Shown here piece after piece: positions 1 through 8,402 of a DNA stretch of 64,000 bases. The first letter of the stretch is position 1. Every line of letters begins with the position of its first letter. Where the stretch lies: the NCBI GenBank assembly GCA_045805265.1, contig JBJMLO010000021.1:1-64000 (forward strand), read 5' to 3'. Below the pieces are notes generated by a model. That model was given only the letters and a program-made list of their open reading frames with translations. It was not told where the DNA came from and made no database searches. A program made the position numbers and the translations under genes. The DNA is from JBJMLO01 sp045805265 (lineage in GTDB: Bacteria; Actinomycetota; UBA4738; JACQTL01).

Positions 1-2
1 AC

Positions 3-1886
3 ACGGGCAACCCGGTGTCGGTGACCATGGACCAGGCCCGCTCGATCACGGCCAACTACCGGCTGCAGTACCAGCTGACCCTGGCCACGGCCACCAACCC
101 GGCCACGAGCCCCTCGGCGGTCGCCCTGTCCAACATCTCCGGCGGCACCAACGGCCAGTGGTTCGACAGCGGGGCCCCGGTCAGCCTGACCGCGGCCCAG
201 AACCCGGCCAACGGAGCCGGGAGCCGCTACGACTTCCGCAACTGGACCGGTGACTCGACGGCAACCACCCTGGCCACCTCGGTGACCATGAACGCCGCCA
301 AGAGCGTGACCGCCAATTACCGGCTGCAGTACGGCGTCACCTTCGCGGCGACAGGTCTCGATAGCGACGCGACCGGCACGGTTGTGACGGTCAATGGAGG
401 CCCGGACACCATCGCGCCCGGGGATTTGCCAGCGGTGCGCTGGGTCGACAGCGGTGGCTCGATCAGCTACGTGTACACGGATCCGGTCGCCAGCACGATC
501 CCTGGCAAGCAGTACAACAAGACGAGTGGACCGACGCCGGCGAGCCCGATCAGCGCGATCACATCGGCGAAGTCGGTGACAGCCGGATACGGTGACAAGT
601 ATCCGACGACCGTGACCGACGTCACGCTCACCCCCAAGTCGCCGAACACCAGCGCCCAGTACAGCGACACGGTGGATCTCTCGGCGAAGATCAGCGCCGT
701 GAACCCGAACGCGGGCGGCGGCAATCTTGACGGCACCATGACGTTCAAGGTCAACGGGAACCCGGCCGCCGGAGTGTCCGTGCCGGTCAGCGGCGCCTCA
801 CCGCAGACGGTCACGGCACAGCTCCAACTGACCACCAGCATCATCCCCGCAGGCCAGGGCTCGTACTCAGTCACGGCCGTGTTTACGCCCTCGGCCAGCA
901 GCAAGTACCTCGGTAGCAACGGCTCAACCACGGCGGCTGTCGGGCAGGAGGATATGGATCTCGAGTACACCGGCCAGACCTTCCTCTCTACGAGTAAGGT
1001 CGGTGGGACGGCGCAGCCTCAGCTGTCCGCGAAGGTGACCGAGGCTCAGGATGGGTACCTTGGGGACAAGCCGTGGTCGACGATCCCGCTCCAAGTGCAG
1101 TTCATCGTGCAGAAATCAACCGGCTCGCAGGTGGCAACGTGCACTGCGACAGTGGTCCAGGGATCAGGTGGCGTCGGCACGGCAACCTGCCCGAACGCAC
1201 CGAGCTTGGGCGCAGACAACTACGTCGTCCAGGTGCTACTCCTCTCTAACGCGTACTACATTGCGCCGGTTCAGGACGTGGCGCTGACTATCACCGATCC
1301 GGGTTCTGGGTTCGTGACCGGTGGTGGATGGTTCCCCGACCCAGGTAAATCACCTACCTCGACGCTGGGCGCTCGAGACAACTTCGGATTCACGGTGAAG
1401 TACCTGAAGAATGGACAGATCCAGGGGAACAGCCTGTTCATTTACCGGACAAGGACGAATCTGGCGGCACTAGGCGTGACTGGAGCCCCGGCTGCCCAAC
1501 GGGACTACAACTTCATCATCAAGAGCAACATGATGGACAGCTTGGTCCAGAAAACAGCTACACCCGGTGCAACGACGTGCACGGCGACGTCAAACTGCTA
1601 CGCCACGTTCACAGGCAAGTCGAACGTCACTGCGGTCGATCGGCTTACGGGCGTCGCCTACTCGATCAGTGCGAGTCTCATCGGCAACCAGCAGTACTTC
1701 CAGGTTGATGTTACGGACCGCACCGAGCCGGGCTCATCGGCCTCGTCGACACCAGACAGCTACGCAATCCGAGTGTGGACCTCGAACGGGACGTACTACC
1801 AGGTGGGCTCGTCGAGGAGCACCATCGATGACCACACGAACATGGAGATCCCGCTGTCTGGAGGCAACATCCAAGTCCATCTGTAG
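3..1886 (+). CDS. C-terminal part of a secreted repeat protein (InlB-like repeats plus Ig-like domains), 5' truncated by the window
   Basis: The frame is open from base 3, so the true start lies to the left. Two stretches end in nearly the same motif (SVTM..A.SITANYRLQY and SVTM..AKSVTANYRLQY), the hallmark of divergent InlB B-repeat (Flg_new_2) domains; a third, decayed copy ends near base 590. Two Ig-like segments follow (about bases 600-930 and 950-1290), then a C-terminal segment beginning GFVTGGGWF, which I associate with the tails of other actinobacterial surface proteins. No sortase signal or terminal membrane helix is visible, so it is probably released or held non-covalently. The function is likely adhesion or a structural surface role (inference). 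The second half is visibly less GC-rich than the repeats and may have a different history. Confidence 0.8.
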   Translation, partial: TGNPVSVTMDQARSITANYRLQYQLTLATATNPATSPSAVALSNISGGTNGQWFDSGAPVSLTAAQNPANGAGSRYDFRNWTGDSTATTLATSVTMNAAKSVTANYRLQYGVTFAATGLDSDATGTVVTVNGGPDTIAPGDLPAVRWVDSGGSISYVYTDPVASTIPGKQYNKTSGPTPASPISAITSAKSVTAGYGDKYPTTVTDVTLTPKSPNTSAQYSDTVDLSAKISAVNPNAGGGNLDGTMTFKVNGNPAAGVSVPVSGASPQTVTAQLQLTTSIIPAGQGSYSVTAVFTPSASSKYLGSNGSTTAAVGQEDMDLEYTGQTFLSTSKVGGTAQPQLSAKVTEAQDGYLGDKPWSTIPLQVQFIVQKSTGSQVATCTATVVQGSGGVGTATCPNAPSLGADNYVVQVLLLSNAYYIAPVQDVALTITDPGSGFVTGGGWFPDPGKSPTSTLGARDNFGFTVKYLKNGQIQGNSLFIYRTRTNLAALGVTGAPAAQRDYNFIIKSNMMDSLVQKTATPGATTCTATSNCYATFTGKSNVTAVDRLTGVAYSISASLIGNQQYFQVDVTDRTEPGSSASSTPDSYAIRVWTSNGTYYQVGSSRSTIDDHTNMEIPLSGGNIQVHL

Positions 1887-1910
1887 AGGAACCCCGAAGC
1901 CTCTGCGACC

Positions 1911-1940
1911 AGGAGGCCGGCTTGGAAAGACCGGCCTCCT
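1911..1940 (+). terminator. Perfect 10-bp hairpin after the repeat protein
   Basis: AGGAGGCCGG and CCGGCCTCCT are exact inverted copies around a 10-base loop, 24 bases after the stop codon. There is no T-run, which is common for terminators of high-GC actinobacteria. It sits between this gene and the convergent GGDEF-EAL gene and may serve both. Confidence 0.65.
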
Positions 1941-2070
1941 GCGGTACGCGCCCGCCTCACTGAAACTGGTACGGCTCACGCTCGTTCGGGGCGAAGCTCC
2001 TCAAGGAACGCAAGCCGCGCATCTAGCGTCCTTCGAGATGTTGGGCCGTCAGCCCGGGGAGCCTGGGCTC

Positions 2071-4437
2071 CTACGCGGGGGCCGAAGACGGTTCGGCCGG
2101 CGCTGACACGCCTGCTCGGTCGGCCAGGAAGCGGGTCGTTTCCTCGGCGGGGGCGGGGTGGGCGAACAGGAAGCCCTGAGCCTGGTCACACCCCAGGTCG
2201 CGGGCGGTGGTGAGCTGGCCCTCGGATTCGATGCCCTCCGCGATGGCGACCAGGCCAAGCGAGTGCGCCAGGCTGGCCAGGCTCGCCGTGATCGCGGCGT
2301 CCTTCGTGTCGTTCTCCACCCCCTGGATGAATGACTGGTCCACCTTGAGGACGTCGATGGGGAAGCTGCGGAGTTGGTTCAACGACGAGAATCCGGTTCC
2401 GAAGTCGTCGACGGCGATCCGGACTCCCTTCCGGTGCAGCTCCACCAGCTCGGCCTGGGCCCGCTGGCCGGCGGCGCCCTCCACGACGATTGCGGTCTCC
2501 GACACCTCCAACCCGAGGAATTCCGCTGGGAGGTCCATCGCCTGGAGTGTCTCCTCCACGAGGGCAGCGAGTCCCCCGGCGGAGAGCTGCTTGCCGGAGA
2601 CGTTGACCCACGTCACGAACGGTTCCGGGAGCAGGCCGTCGCGGCGCCATTGGGCGGTCTGCTCGCACGCCTGGCGCAGCACGAACTCCCCGAGGGAAAG
2701 GATCATCCCCGTCGTCTCGGCGATCGGAATGAATTGCACCGGCGGCACGAGGCCGCGCGTCGGCGAGTTCCACCGCATGAGCGCCTCGACACCCACCACC
2801 GCTCCGGTCCGGAGGTCGATCTCCGGCTGGTAGTGGACGCTGAACTCCCGGTGGGCGAGCCCGAGACGGAGCTCCTGATCGAGGCCGAGCAGATCGCTCA
2901 GCTCGCGAGCCATGTCGTCGTGGAAGATCTCGAATCGGCCCCGGCCCGCCTCCTTCGCCGCATACATCGCGAGGTCGGCATGCCGGATGAGTTCCTCGCT
3001 TCGACCTCTCCCGCCCACGTGCTCGACGATCCCGATGCTGGCTCCCAACAGGAGATCGAGTCCCACGACCGAGATCGGTTCGGACAGTGAATCGAGGAGT
3101 CGGCGAGCGACGACGGGGGCCCGGAACTCGTTGGCTCCCTCGAGGACGAGGGCGAATTCGTCCCCGCCCATCCGGGCTACGGTGTCGCTCGGCCGCACCG
3201 CGTCCGAGAAACGCCGTCCCACCTCCCGGAGCAACTGGTCGCCGGCGTCGTGCCCGAGCGTGTCGTTGACCTGCTTGAACCCGTCCAGGTCGACGACGAG
3301 GACGGCGAGTGGTTCGCCCGACCGTCCCGAGCGGGCGAGCGCCTGGTCGAGCCGGTCACGGAACAGGGCTCGGTTCGCCAGGCCTGTCAGGCTGTCGTGG
3401 AACGCTTGCCTGGTGAGCTCCTCCTCCAGCCGCACGCGCTCGGACACGTCCCGGGCGTTCAGCACGACGCCGCGGATGTGACGGTCGGCGCGGAGATCGG
3501 TGACGAGCGCCTCGAGATGGCGCCACTCCCCGAACGTGTTGGTCATGCGGAACCGGATCTCCTGCTGCGCTCCCAGCGTGGAGGCGGCTTGGAGCGCGGG
3601 ACGATCCTCCGGATGCACGAAGCGCGTGAACCCCTGCCCGAGCATGTCGGCCTCCTGTCGACCGAGCATCCTCGTCACCGACTGACTGACGTACCGGCAG
3701 CCCCCGATCCCGATCACCATGACGAGGTCGGTGGACGACGTCACGAGGCTGCGGAAGTGAGCCGTGCGCCGACGGGTGGCCGCGATGAGGGCCCAAGCGA
3801 GGAGCAGAGTCGTCAGCAGGCTCGACGCCCCGAGAACGACCTGGATCACGATCAGGCGATTGATGTTGCGGTCGGTGGCGGTCGCGATCGTCCGGGCCAC
3901 GTTGAGGGACACGTTCGTCGTCAGCGCGGCCAGCACCCGCAGCCGCTGGACCGGATTCTCCGTGGCGATGCGCTCGCGAGCCGTCAGAGGAACGGCCAGC
4001 AGGGATCGGTGCGCGAGCAACGCCGAGCCCGTCGCCGTCAGGTCCGTGACGAGCCGCTGCTCCTGCTGGATCTGGGAGAGCACGGTCGGATCCGTTGCCG
4101 CGGGCAGCGTCGTGCTGTCGTCGTCTCCCTCGACCGTGGGGACCATGCCGCCGACGAGCAGCACGCGGGCGCTACTGCTGAGGAGCTTCGCCACGGTGGC
4201 CGGTTCGACGGGGGCCCCGCTCCGGACGAGCAGCACGTCCGCGAGGTAGCGCTCGGCGAGCATTCGTTGTCGCGCCGCCACCTGGACCACCGAGGCCTGG
4301 TTCCGCGACCGCTCGGTGGCTCGGATCGAGATGACGACGCCCAGCGCCGACGACAGGGCAAAGGTCAGAAGGATGGCCGTGACGGTCCGGCGGCCTCGCT
4401 CGGTGAACGGCCTGAGCATGGACCCGTCCCGCATCAC
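2071..4437 (-). CDS. Membrane GGDEF-EAL cyclic-di-GMP enzyme with PilJ-like sensor and PAS domain
   Basis: This 788-residue protein makes and/or degrades c-di-GMP. In order it has a first membrane helix (about 18-38), an extracytoplasmic sensor with the PilJ-type motif ARQRMLAERY (55-64), a second helix (about 194-220), a PAS domain (225-335), GGDEF and EAL. The GGDEF motif is intact at 424-428, with an RxxD product-inhibition site five residues before it (415-418). The EAL motif (GVEALMRW) and the DQSF segment are also intact, so both activities are possible. The GTG start lies inside the end of the upstream cupredoxin gene; an ATG three bases further on is an equally good start. This overlap implies translational coupling with the copper protein. 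Confidence 0.92.
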   Translation of the reverse strand: MMRDGSMLRPFTERGRRTVTAILLTFALSSALGVVISIRATERSRNQASVVQVAARQRMLAERYLADVLLVRSGAPVEPATVAKLLSSSARVLLVGGMVPTVEGDDDSTTLPAATDPTVLSQIQQEQRLVTDLTATGSALLAHRSLLAVPLTARERIATENPVQRLRVLAALTTNVSLNVARTIATATDRNINRLIVIQVVLGASSLLTTLLLAWALIAATRRRTAHFRSLVTSSTDLVMVIGIGGCRYVSQSVTRMLGRQEADMLGQGFTRFVHPEDRPALQAASTLGAQQEIRFRMTNTFGEWRHLEALVTDLRADRHIRGVVLNARDVSERVRLEEELTRQAFHDSLTGLANRALFRDRLDQALARSGRSGEPLAVLVVDLDGFKQVNDTLGHDAGDQLLREVGRRFSDAVRPSDTVARMGGDEFALVLEGANEFRAPVVARRLLDSLSEPISVVGLDLLLGASIGIVEHVGGRGRSEELIRHADLAMYAAKEAGRGRFEIFHDDMARELSDLLGLDQELRLGLAHREFSVHYQPEIDLRTGAVVGVEALMRWNSPTRGLVPPVQFIPIAETTGMILSLGEFVLRQACEQTAQWRRDGLLPEPFVTWVNVSGKQLSAGGLAALVEETLQAMDLPAEFLGLEVSETAIVVEGAAGQRAQAELVELHRKGVRIAVDDFGTGFSSLNQLRSFPIDVLKVDQSFIQGVENDTKDAAITASLASLAHSLGLVAIAEGIESEGQLTTARDLGCDQAQGFLFAHPAPAEETTRFLADRAGVSAPAEPSSAPA

Positions 4438-4856
4438 CGCACCACCAGTTCGGTATGCATCCCGGCCATGTAGTGGCCGTACATGTTGCAGACGAGCTCG
4501 TACCGGCCGGGGGCCAAATGGATGTGCAGCACCCGGACGGTGCCCGGTTCACCCGGTTCGAGGGCGCCGGCGGTGACGGGCTCGAGAGCCTCCTCGTCGA
4601 CCGTGATGCCGTCGGTCCGAAGGGGCAGCGCCCCCACCGATCGCAGCACGATGAATTCGTGGTCCACGGGTCCCTGATTGCGAACCGAGAACGCCAGGTC
4701 GCCCGGAGCCACGTGGGCCGGCGCCGAGATGTGGAAGTCACGCTCGGTCACCTGTGCAACCGTGGCTCTGGGGCCCGCCGGAGCCCCGCCCGCCGAGCAG
4801 GCGGCAGCGAGCAGGGCAAGGGTGACCGCTGCGAGGCGGGCCGGACGGGACGTCAC
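4434..4856 (-). CDS. Cupredoxin-fold lipoprotein with a type 1 copper site
   Basis: A 140-residue secreted lipoprotein: positive N terminus, hydrophobic stretch and lipobox LAAAC. The mature part is a single cupredoxin-like domain. It carries a His in DHEF and the C-terminal signature C-x4-H-x4-M (CNMYGHYMAGM), the classical type 1 copper ligands. It should sit on the outer face of the membrane and carry electrons or bind copper. The GTG chosen has AAGGAGG nine bases upstream; an in-frame GTG nine bases earlier touches that ribosome site and is unlikely. Its stop overlaps the start of the GGDEF-EAL gene, so the two form a coupled pair. The redox partner is unknown. Confidence 0.85.
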   Translation of the reverse strand: MTSRPARLAAVTLALLAAACSAGGAPAGPRATVAQVTERDFHISAPAHVAPGDLAFSVRNQGPVDHEFIVLRSVGALPLRTDGITVDEEALEPVTAGALEPGEPGTVRVLHIHLAPGRYELVCNMYGHYMAGMHTELVVR

Positions 4857-4950
4857 GTGAGTCACCCTCCTTGGATCGGTTCGGCCACCGCGCTGATTGA
4901 GCCCTCCGAAGAGGGTGTTGGATTCCTTTGGAATGGCCACACGTTCCTCT

Positions 4951-4978
4951 CGGCCGGAGGTTCGTGGACACGAGGCCG
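4951..4978. other. Two-tier inverted repeat in the divergent gap before beta-helix gene 1
   Basis: CGGCC (4951-4955) pairs with GGCCG (4974-4978), and CGTG (4963-4966) pairs with CACG (4969-4972) inside it. A small ATTCC-TTT-GGAAT hairpin lies just to the left (4922-4934). The stretch separates the divergent cupredoxin and beta-helix genes and may be a leader structure or an operator. Apart from ribosome sites I see nothing else in this 216-base gap. Confidence 0.3.
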
Positions 4979-5072
4979 GAGTTCTATCAAGATGACCTGA
5001 CTGGGGGGGTCCATACGGGTTGGCAGGGTTGGCGTGGATTGCGCGCCGACCTCCGGAGCGGGGGAGGAAAAC

Positions 5073-7049
5073 GTGAAGCGTTCCAGGAGCGGGTTGGCCG
5101 GTTCCGCGCATCGTGTTGCGATCGCGGCATCCACGTCGGTAGCGATGCTCGTCGCCCTGGTGGCGTTGGCGTCGCCGGCGCTCGCCGCGCCCATCCACGT
5201 GAACTGCTCGAGCATGAACCTTCAGAACAAGATCAACGCTGCTCCCGCTGGGGCCACGCTGCTGATCACGGGCACGTGCATCGGGAACTTCACGGTCGAC
5301 AAGAACCTCACGCTGAAGGGGAACCCGTCCGCGACGCTGGACGGCAACGACGCCGGCTCCACGCTGACCATCCCCACCACGCGCACGGTGCACCTCTTCG
5401 ATCTGACGGTCACCGGCGGGGCAGCGGCCTTCGGAGCGGGGATCTTCCGATCCGGCGCGGGGCACCAGGCGCTGACCCTGGTCGGAGTGACCGTCCAGGA
5501 CAACGTCGGCTCCGGTGTGAATGCCGACGGCGGCGGGATCTTTTCGGGCGCCGGGCCGCTCCGCCTGACAGCGTCCCGGGTGGTCGGCAACCGTGTGACG
5601 GGCTCGAATTCGGGTGACTCCTTCGCGGTGGCCGGCGGCATCGCGTCGCTCGGTCCGCTCACGCTCATCTCCACCACCGTCAGCTCCAACCGGGCCGTCG
5701 GGACGTCCGCGACGGGCACCGCGATCGCCGAGGCCGGCGGCGTGTTCGCGAACGGACACGCCCTGACGCTCAGCCACTCGCACGTCGATGGCAACCACGC
5801 GACCGCGGTCTCCGGCCTCAAGGCGATCGCGGTGGCCGGGGGGATCAATGGGTCTGTCGACGGCACCTTCACCCTGCAGAGCTCGACGGTGAGCGGGAAC
5901 GTCGTCACGTCGAACACCACCGCGGGCACGGATGAGGCCATCGGCGCCTACGGTGGGGTGCAGGCGGGCTTCGACACGGGGAACGTGACGGGCTCGGTGA
6001 TCGCCGGCAACCAAGTGACCGGCACGTCCTTCGGGGGCGAAGGGATCGCCCTCGCGGGAGGCATGAGTCTGACCGCCGGCACCAGCGCGACGGTGGACCA
6101 CACTCGGATCACGGGTTCCCGGCTTACGTCCACCGGCGCCGCCGATGCGATAGCCGTGGCGGGCGGACTCACGACGACCGGAACGTCCTTCGTCCGTTCG
6201 TCGTCCGTGTCCACCAACTCACTTCATGCCGACGCCGGCACCGGCATGGGGACGACCGTCGGTGGCGGGATGACCGCGAGCGGGCGCTTGTCGATGACGA
6301 AGACGACCGTCGACCAGAACCACTCCCTCGCCGAGTCCGGCAGCGGCGACGCCGCCGCGCTGGCCGGTGGGCTCGATCAGGGTTCCCCGCTCTCCATCGT
6401 GGCCTCCACGATCAGCCGCAACACCATCAAGGCCGTCGCCCAGGGAGCACACACCGCACAGGCCGTGGGGGGTGGGCTGAGGGTCACCGATACGCCCCCG
6501 CACACGATCACGAACTCGACGATCGCCAGCAACCTCGTCCGGGCGGAGTCCGACGCCACCACGGGGACCGGCATCGCCGTCGGCGGGGGCATCCAGACGA
6601 GCGCGAACTCCCTGTTGCTGGTGAACACCACGGTGGCCCGGAACCTCGTGGGCGGCGTGGCGAACACCAAGACGTTCGAGGGCGGCGGCCTCATGGTGGC
6701 CGGCGGGACCACGACGCTCAAGGCCACGATCCTCGGGCTGAACTTCGCTCCCACCTCGCTGGGCGGTCCGAACTGCTCTGGTCCGGTGGGGTCGATGGGG
6801 AACAACGTCCTGGGCACGGTCGCCGGCTGCACGTTCGCCCACAAGCCGACCGACAAGCTCAACCGGAACCCGCAGTTGGGTGCACTCGCGAACAACGGCG
6901 GGCCGACGTTCACGCTGGCGCTGCTGAACGGCAGTCCGGCCCTGGACGTGATCCTTCCGGCCCAGTGCGCCGTCTCCGTGGACCAGCGCGGCATCCACCG
7001 TCCGCAGGGCCCGCGGTGCGACGTGGGCTCGTTCGAGCGTCACGTCTGA
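5073..7049 (+). CDS. Secreted beta-helix protein with choice-of-anchor Q type C terminus (paralog 1)
   Basis: A 658-residue exported protein. It starts at the GTG five bases after GGGAGG; the Arg/Lys-rich start, hydrophobic core and ALA-A cleavage site form a Sec signal peptide. The mature part opens with VNCSSMNLQNKINAAPAGAT and then runs through many irregular repeats of the type SxVxGNxATxxSG, typical of right-handed parallel beta-helices. The end matches the choice-of-anchor Q pattern: NPQLGALANNGGPTFTLAL, then SPALD, then DQRG..RPQGPRCDVGSFE. It is the first of three paralogs in this region. Likely a cell-surface or extracellular structural or adhesive protein; no catalytic residues are evident. 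A CCTCC/GGAGG stem (5050-5067) could mask its ribosome site. Confidence 0.85.
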   Translation: MKRSRSGLAGSAHRVAIAASTSVAMLVALVALASPALAAPIHVNCSSMNLQNKINAAPAGATLLITGTCIGNFTVDKNLTLKGNPSATLDGNDAGSTLTIPTTRTVHLFDLTVTGGAAAFGAGIFRSGAGHQALTLVGVTVQDNVGSGVNADGGGIFSGAGPLRLTASRVVGNRVTGSNSGDSFAVAGGIASLGPLTLISTTVSSNRAVGTSATGTAIAEAGGVFANGHALTLSHSHVDGNHATAVSGLKAIAVAGGINGSVDGTFTLQSSTVSGNVVTSNTTAGTDEAIGAYGGVQAGFDTGNVTGSVIAGNQVTGTSFGGEGIALAGGMSLTAGTSATVDHTRITGSRLTSTGAADAIAVAGGLTTTGTSFVRSSSVSTNSLHADAGTGMGTTVGGGMTASGRLSMTKTTVDQNHSLAESGSGDAAALAGGLDQGSPLSIVASTISRNTIKAVAQGAHTAQAVGGGLRVTDTPPHTITNSTIASNLVRAESDATTGTGIAVGGGIQTSANSLLLVNTTVARNLVGGVANTKTFEGGGLMVAGGTTTLKATILGLNFAPTSLGGPNCSGPVGSMGNNVLGTVAGCTFAHKPTDKLNRNPQLGALANNGGPTFTLALLNGSPALDVILPAQCAVSVDQRGIHRPQGPRCDVGSFERHV

Positions 7050-7089
7050 CGGCCGACGACTGCATCGACGAGGCAGGCGGGCGTACGAA

Positions 7090-7536
7090 TCAGCCGGGGG
7101 GCCGAGACTCGCCCTCGAGGATGCGCTTCACGTTCTCGATGTTGTGGACCTCGGTCTGCATGGTCCTGGCCACCATGCGGCCCATCAGGAGCTTCTTCAG
7201 TCCCGTGACCTCGGCTTCCAACGAGAACGTCAGCCGGGTCTCCTCGCCCTCCGCTTCCAGGCGGAACTCGCCGCGGGGACGGACCGGGCCCGCGGTCGTC
7301 CTGAAGGCCAGCACGGTGTTCGGCTCGAACGTCGTCCACTCGAAGTCGGCCGCGATTCGCCGGCCGCCCGGGCCCTTGACGCCCTGGCGGTAGATCGCCC
7401 CCGTTCCTTCGCCGGATTCATGCTTGATGTCCAGGACTCCGGGCCGCCACTTCTGCTCGTTCTCCCCGTCCGAGAGGAACGAGAACACGTCTGCGGACGG
7501 ACGGGCGATCGTCACCGTATGGCTAGCCTGGAGCAT
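7090..7536 (-). CDS. SRPBCC (START-like) family protein
   Basis: A 148-residue soluble protein with the polyketide cyclase/dehydrase layout: an N-terminal strand and helix (ARPSADVFSFLSDGENEQKW), a central antiparallel sheet and a long C-terminal helix ending in NIENVKRILEG. Members bind small hydrophobic ligands, and many actinobacterial ones have no known role. GAGGAGGG precedes the ATG at a usual distance. It stands alone, convergent with beta-helix gene 1, with an inverted repeat over its probable promoter. The ligand cannot be inferred. Confidence 0.85.
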   Translation of the reverse strand: MLQASHTVTIARPSADVFSFLSDGENEQKWRPGVLDIKHESGEGTGAIYRQGVKGPGGRRIAADFEWTTFEPNTVLAFRTTAGPVRPRGEFRLEAEGEETRLTFSLEAEVTGLKKLLMGRMVARTMQTEVHNIENVKRILEGESRPPG

Positions 7537-7572
7537 CGTCGATCCCTCCTCGTCGTCCTCACCTGATGACGT

Positions 7573-7601
7573 GATTGTGAACGACGAGCCGCGTGTTCAC
7601 A
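7573..7601 (-). promoter_or_regulatory. Probable promoter/operator of the SRPBCC gene (7-bp inverted repeat)
   Basis: TGTGAAC (7576-7582) and GTTCACA (7595-7601) are perfect inverted copies 12 bases apart. Read on the minus strand they overlap a possible -35 (GTGAAC) and -10 (CACAAT, 7573-7578) about 40 bases before the SRPBCC start. The geometry fits a dimeric repressor site, but the regulator is unknown. Confidence 0.4.
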
Positions 7602-7639
7602 GGCGCAGCTCTCGTCGAGGAGATCACCTTCGGCGAGGG

Positions 7640-8026
7640 CTACCAGATCACCCTGATGGCGTACCGCCGGATGTTCTCGTCGGCGCTGACGAGCTTGAGC
7701 CCTTCGGCGATGGCCTGGGCGACGAGGAGCCTGTCGAAGGGATCTCGGTGGATCTCCGGAAGCGTCCCCGCCCCGAGCACGTGCGCAAGCTGTACGGGGA
7801 GGGGAACGAAGCCGTTCTCGGCGATCTGCTCCGGGATGAGGACCTCCGGTCGCGAAGGCAGAGTGAGTTTCCCCGAGGCCTCCTTGACCACGATCTCCCA
7901 GGCGCTGGCGACGCTGAGATAGACGTCGTTGGCTCGGTTGCCGATTGCTCTCGTGGCTCGTGCCGACAGGCGCTCGTCGCCTGCGAGCCACCACAGGAAC
8001 GCGGTGGTGTCGAGGAGCAGCCTCAC
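7640..8026 (-). CDS. PIN-domain ribonuclease toxin (VapC-like), module 1
   Basis: A 128-residue PIN-domain protein, the usual toxin length. The acidic residues expected for Mg-dependent RNA cleavage are visible: Asp in LLLDTTAFLWW, Glu in SAWEIVVK, Asp in RDPFDRLLVAQA and Asp in LVSADENI. The FLWW and DPFDRLL variants place it in the subgroup usually paired with Phd/YefM antitoxins. Its GTG start overlaps the antitoxin stop by four bases, so synthesis is coupled. Active-site residues look intact. The target RNA is unknown. Confidence 0.9.
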   Translation of the reverse strand: MRLLLDTTAFLWWLAGDERLSARATRAIGNRANDVYLSVASAWEIVVKEASGKLTLPSRPEVLIPEQIAENGFVPLPVQLAHVLGAGTLPEIHRDPFDRLLVAQAIAEGLKLVSADENIRRYAIRVIW

Positions 8027-8244
8027 TCGAAGTGGTGCTTCAGCTCCGCGGGGAGCTCGTCGAAATCCGGCGCCATCCAGATCTTCCCCTCGAGGGCACC
8101 CGGAGCCCGCTTCCGCCGATCGTCGATCGGCACGAGCCGGGCCACCGGCTTCCCTGCCCGGGCGATGGTGATCTCCTCACCAGCCATCACCCGCCGGATC
8201 AGCTTCGAGAAGTTCGTCTTGGCGTCGTGGATGTTCACGTTCAC
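8023..8244 (-). CDS. Phd/YefM-type antitoxin, module 1
   Basis: A 73-residue antitoxin. The N-terminal half (NIHDAKTNFSKLIRRVMAGE, then ITIARAGKPVARLVP) is the Phd/YefM dimerisation and DNA-binding fold; the C-terminal tail with WMAPDFDELP should wrap the toxin. The GTG start is preceded by GAGGG at close range; a second in-frame GTG two codons later is possible. It lies first in the operon with the PIN toxin, the normal order for autoregulated modules. Direct repeats just upstream are probably its own operator. Confidence 0.9.
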   Translation of the reverse strand: MNVNIHDAKTNFSKLIRRVMAGEEITIARAGKPVARLVPIDDRRKRAPGALEGKIWMAPDFDELPAELKHHFE

Positions 8245-8254
8245 GGTACCCTCG

Positions 8255-8280
8255 ATAATGGACTAAGTCTCGGACTAAGG
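8255..8280 (-). promoter_or_regulatory. Promoter and direct-repeat operator of toxin-antitoxin module 1
   Basis: On the minus strand CTTAGTCC occurs twice, 12 bases apart (8272-8279 and 8260-8267), followed at once by CATTAT, a fair -10 box. Transcription would begin about four to six bases before the antitoxin GTG, giving almost no leader. Binding of the antitoxin to the repeats would block the promoter (inference from the family). Confidence 0.5.
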
Positions 8281-8402
8281 CAACCTGGAGTTGGCCACCT
8301 ACCCGCGTGGTTGTGGCCGGGCTGCGGGCCGGCGCCCGGCACGACCCTTCGTGAAGGCCGAGCCACTTCGGAGAACGCGCCCCGGGGGTCCGCTGCGTCC
8401 GA

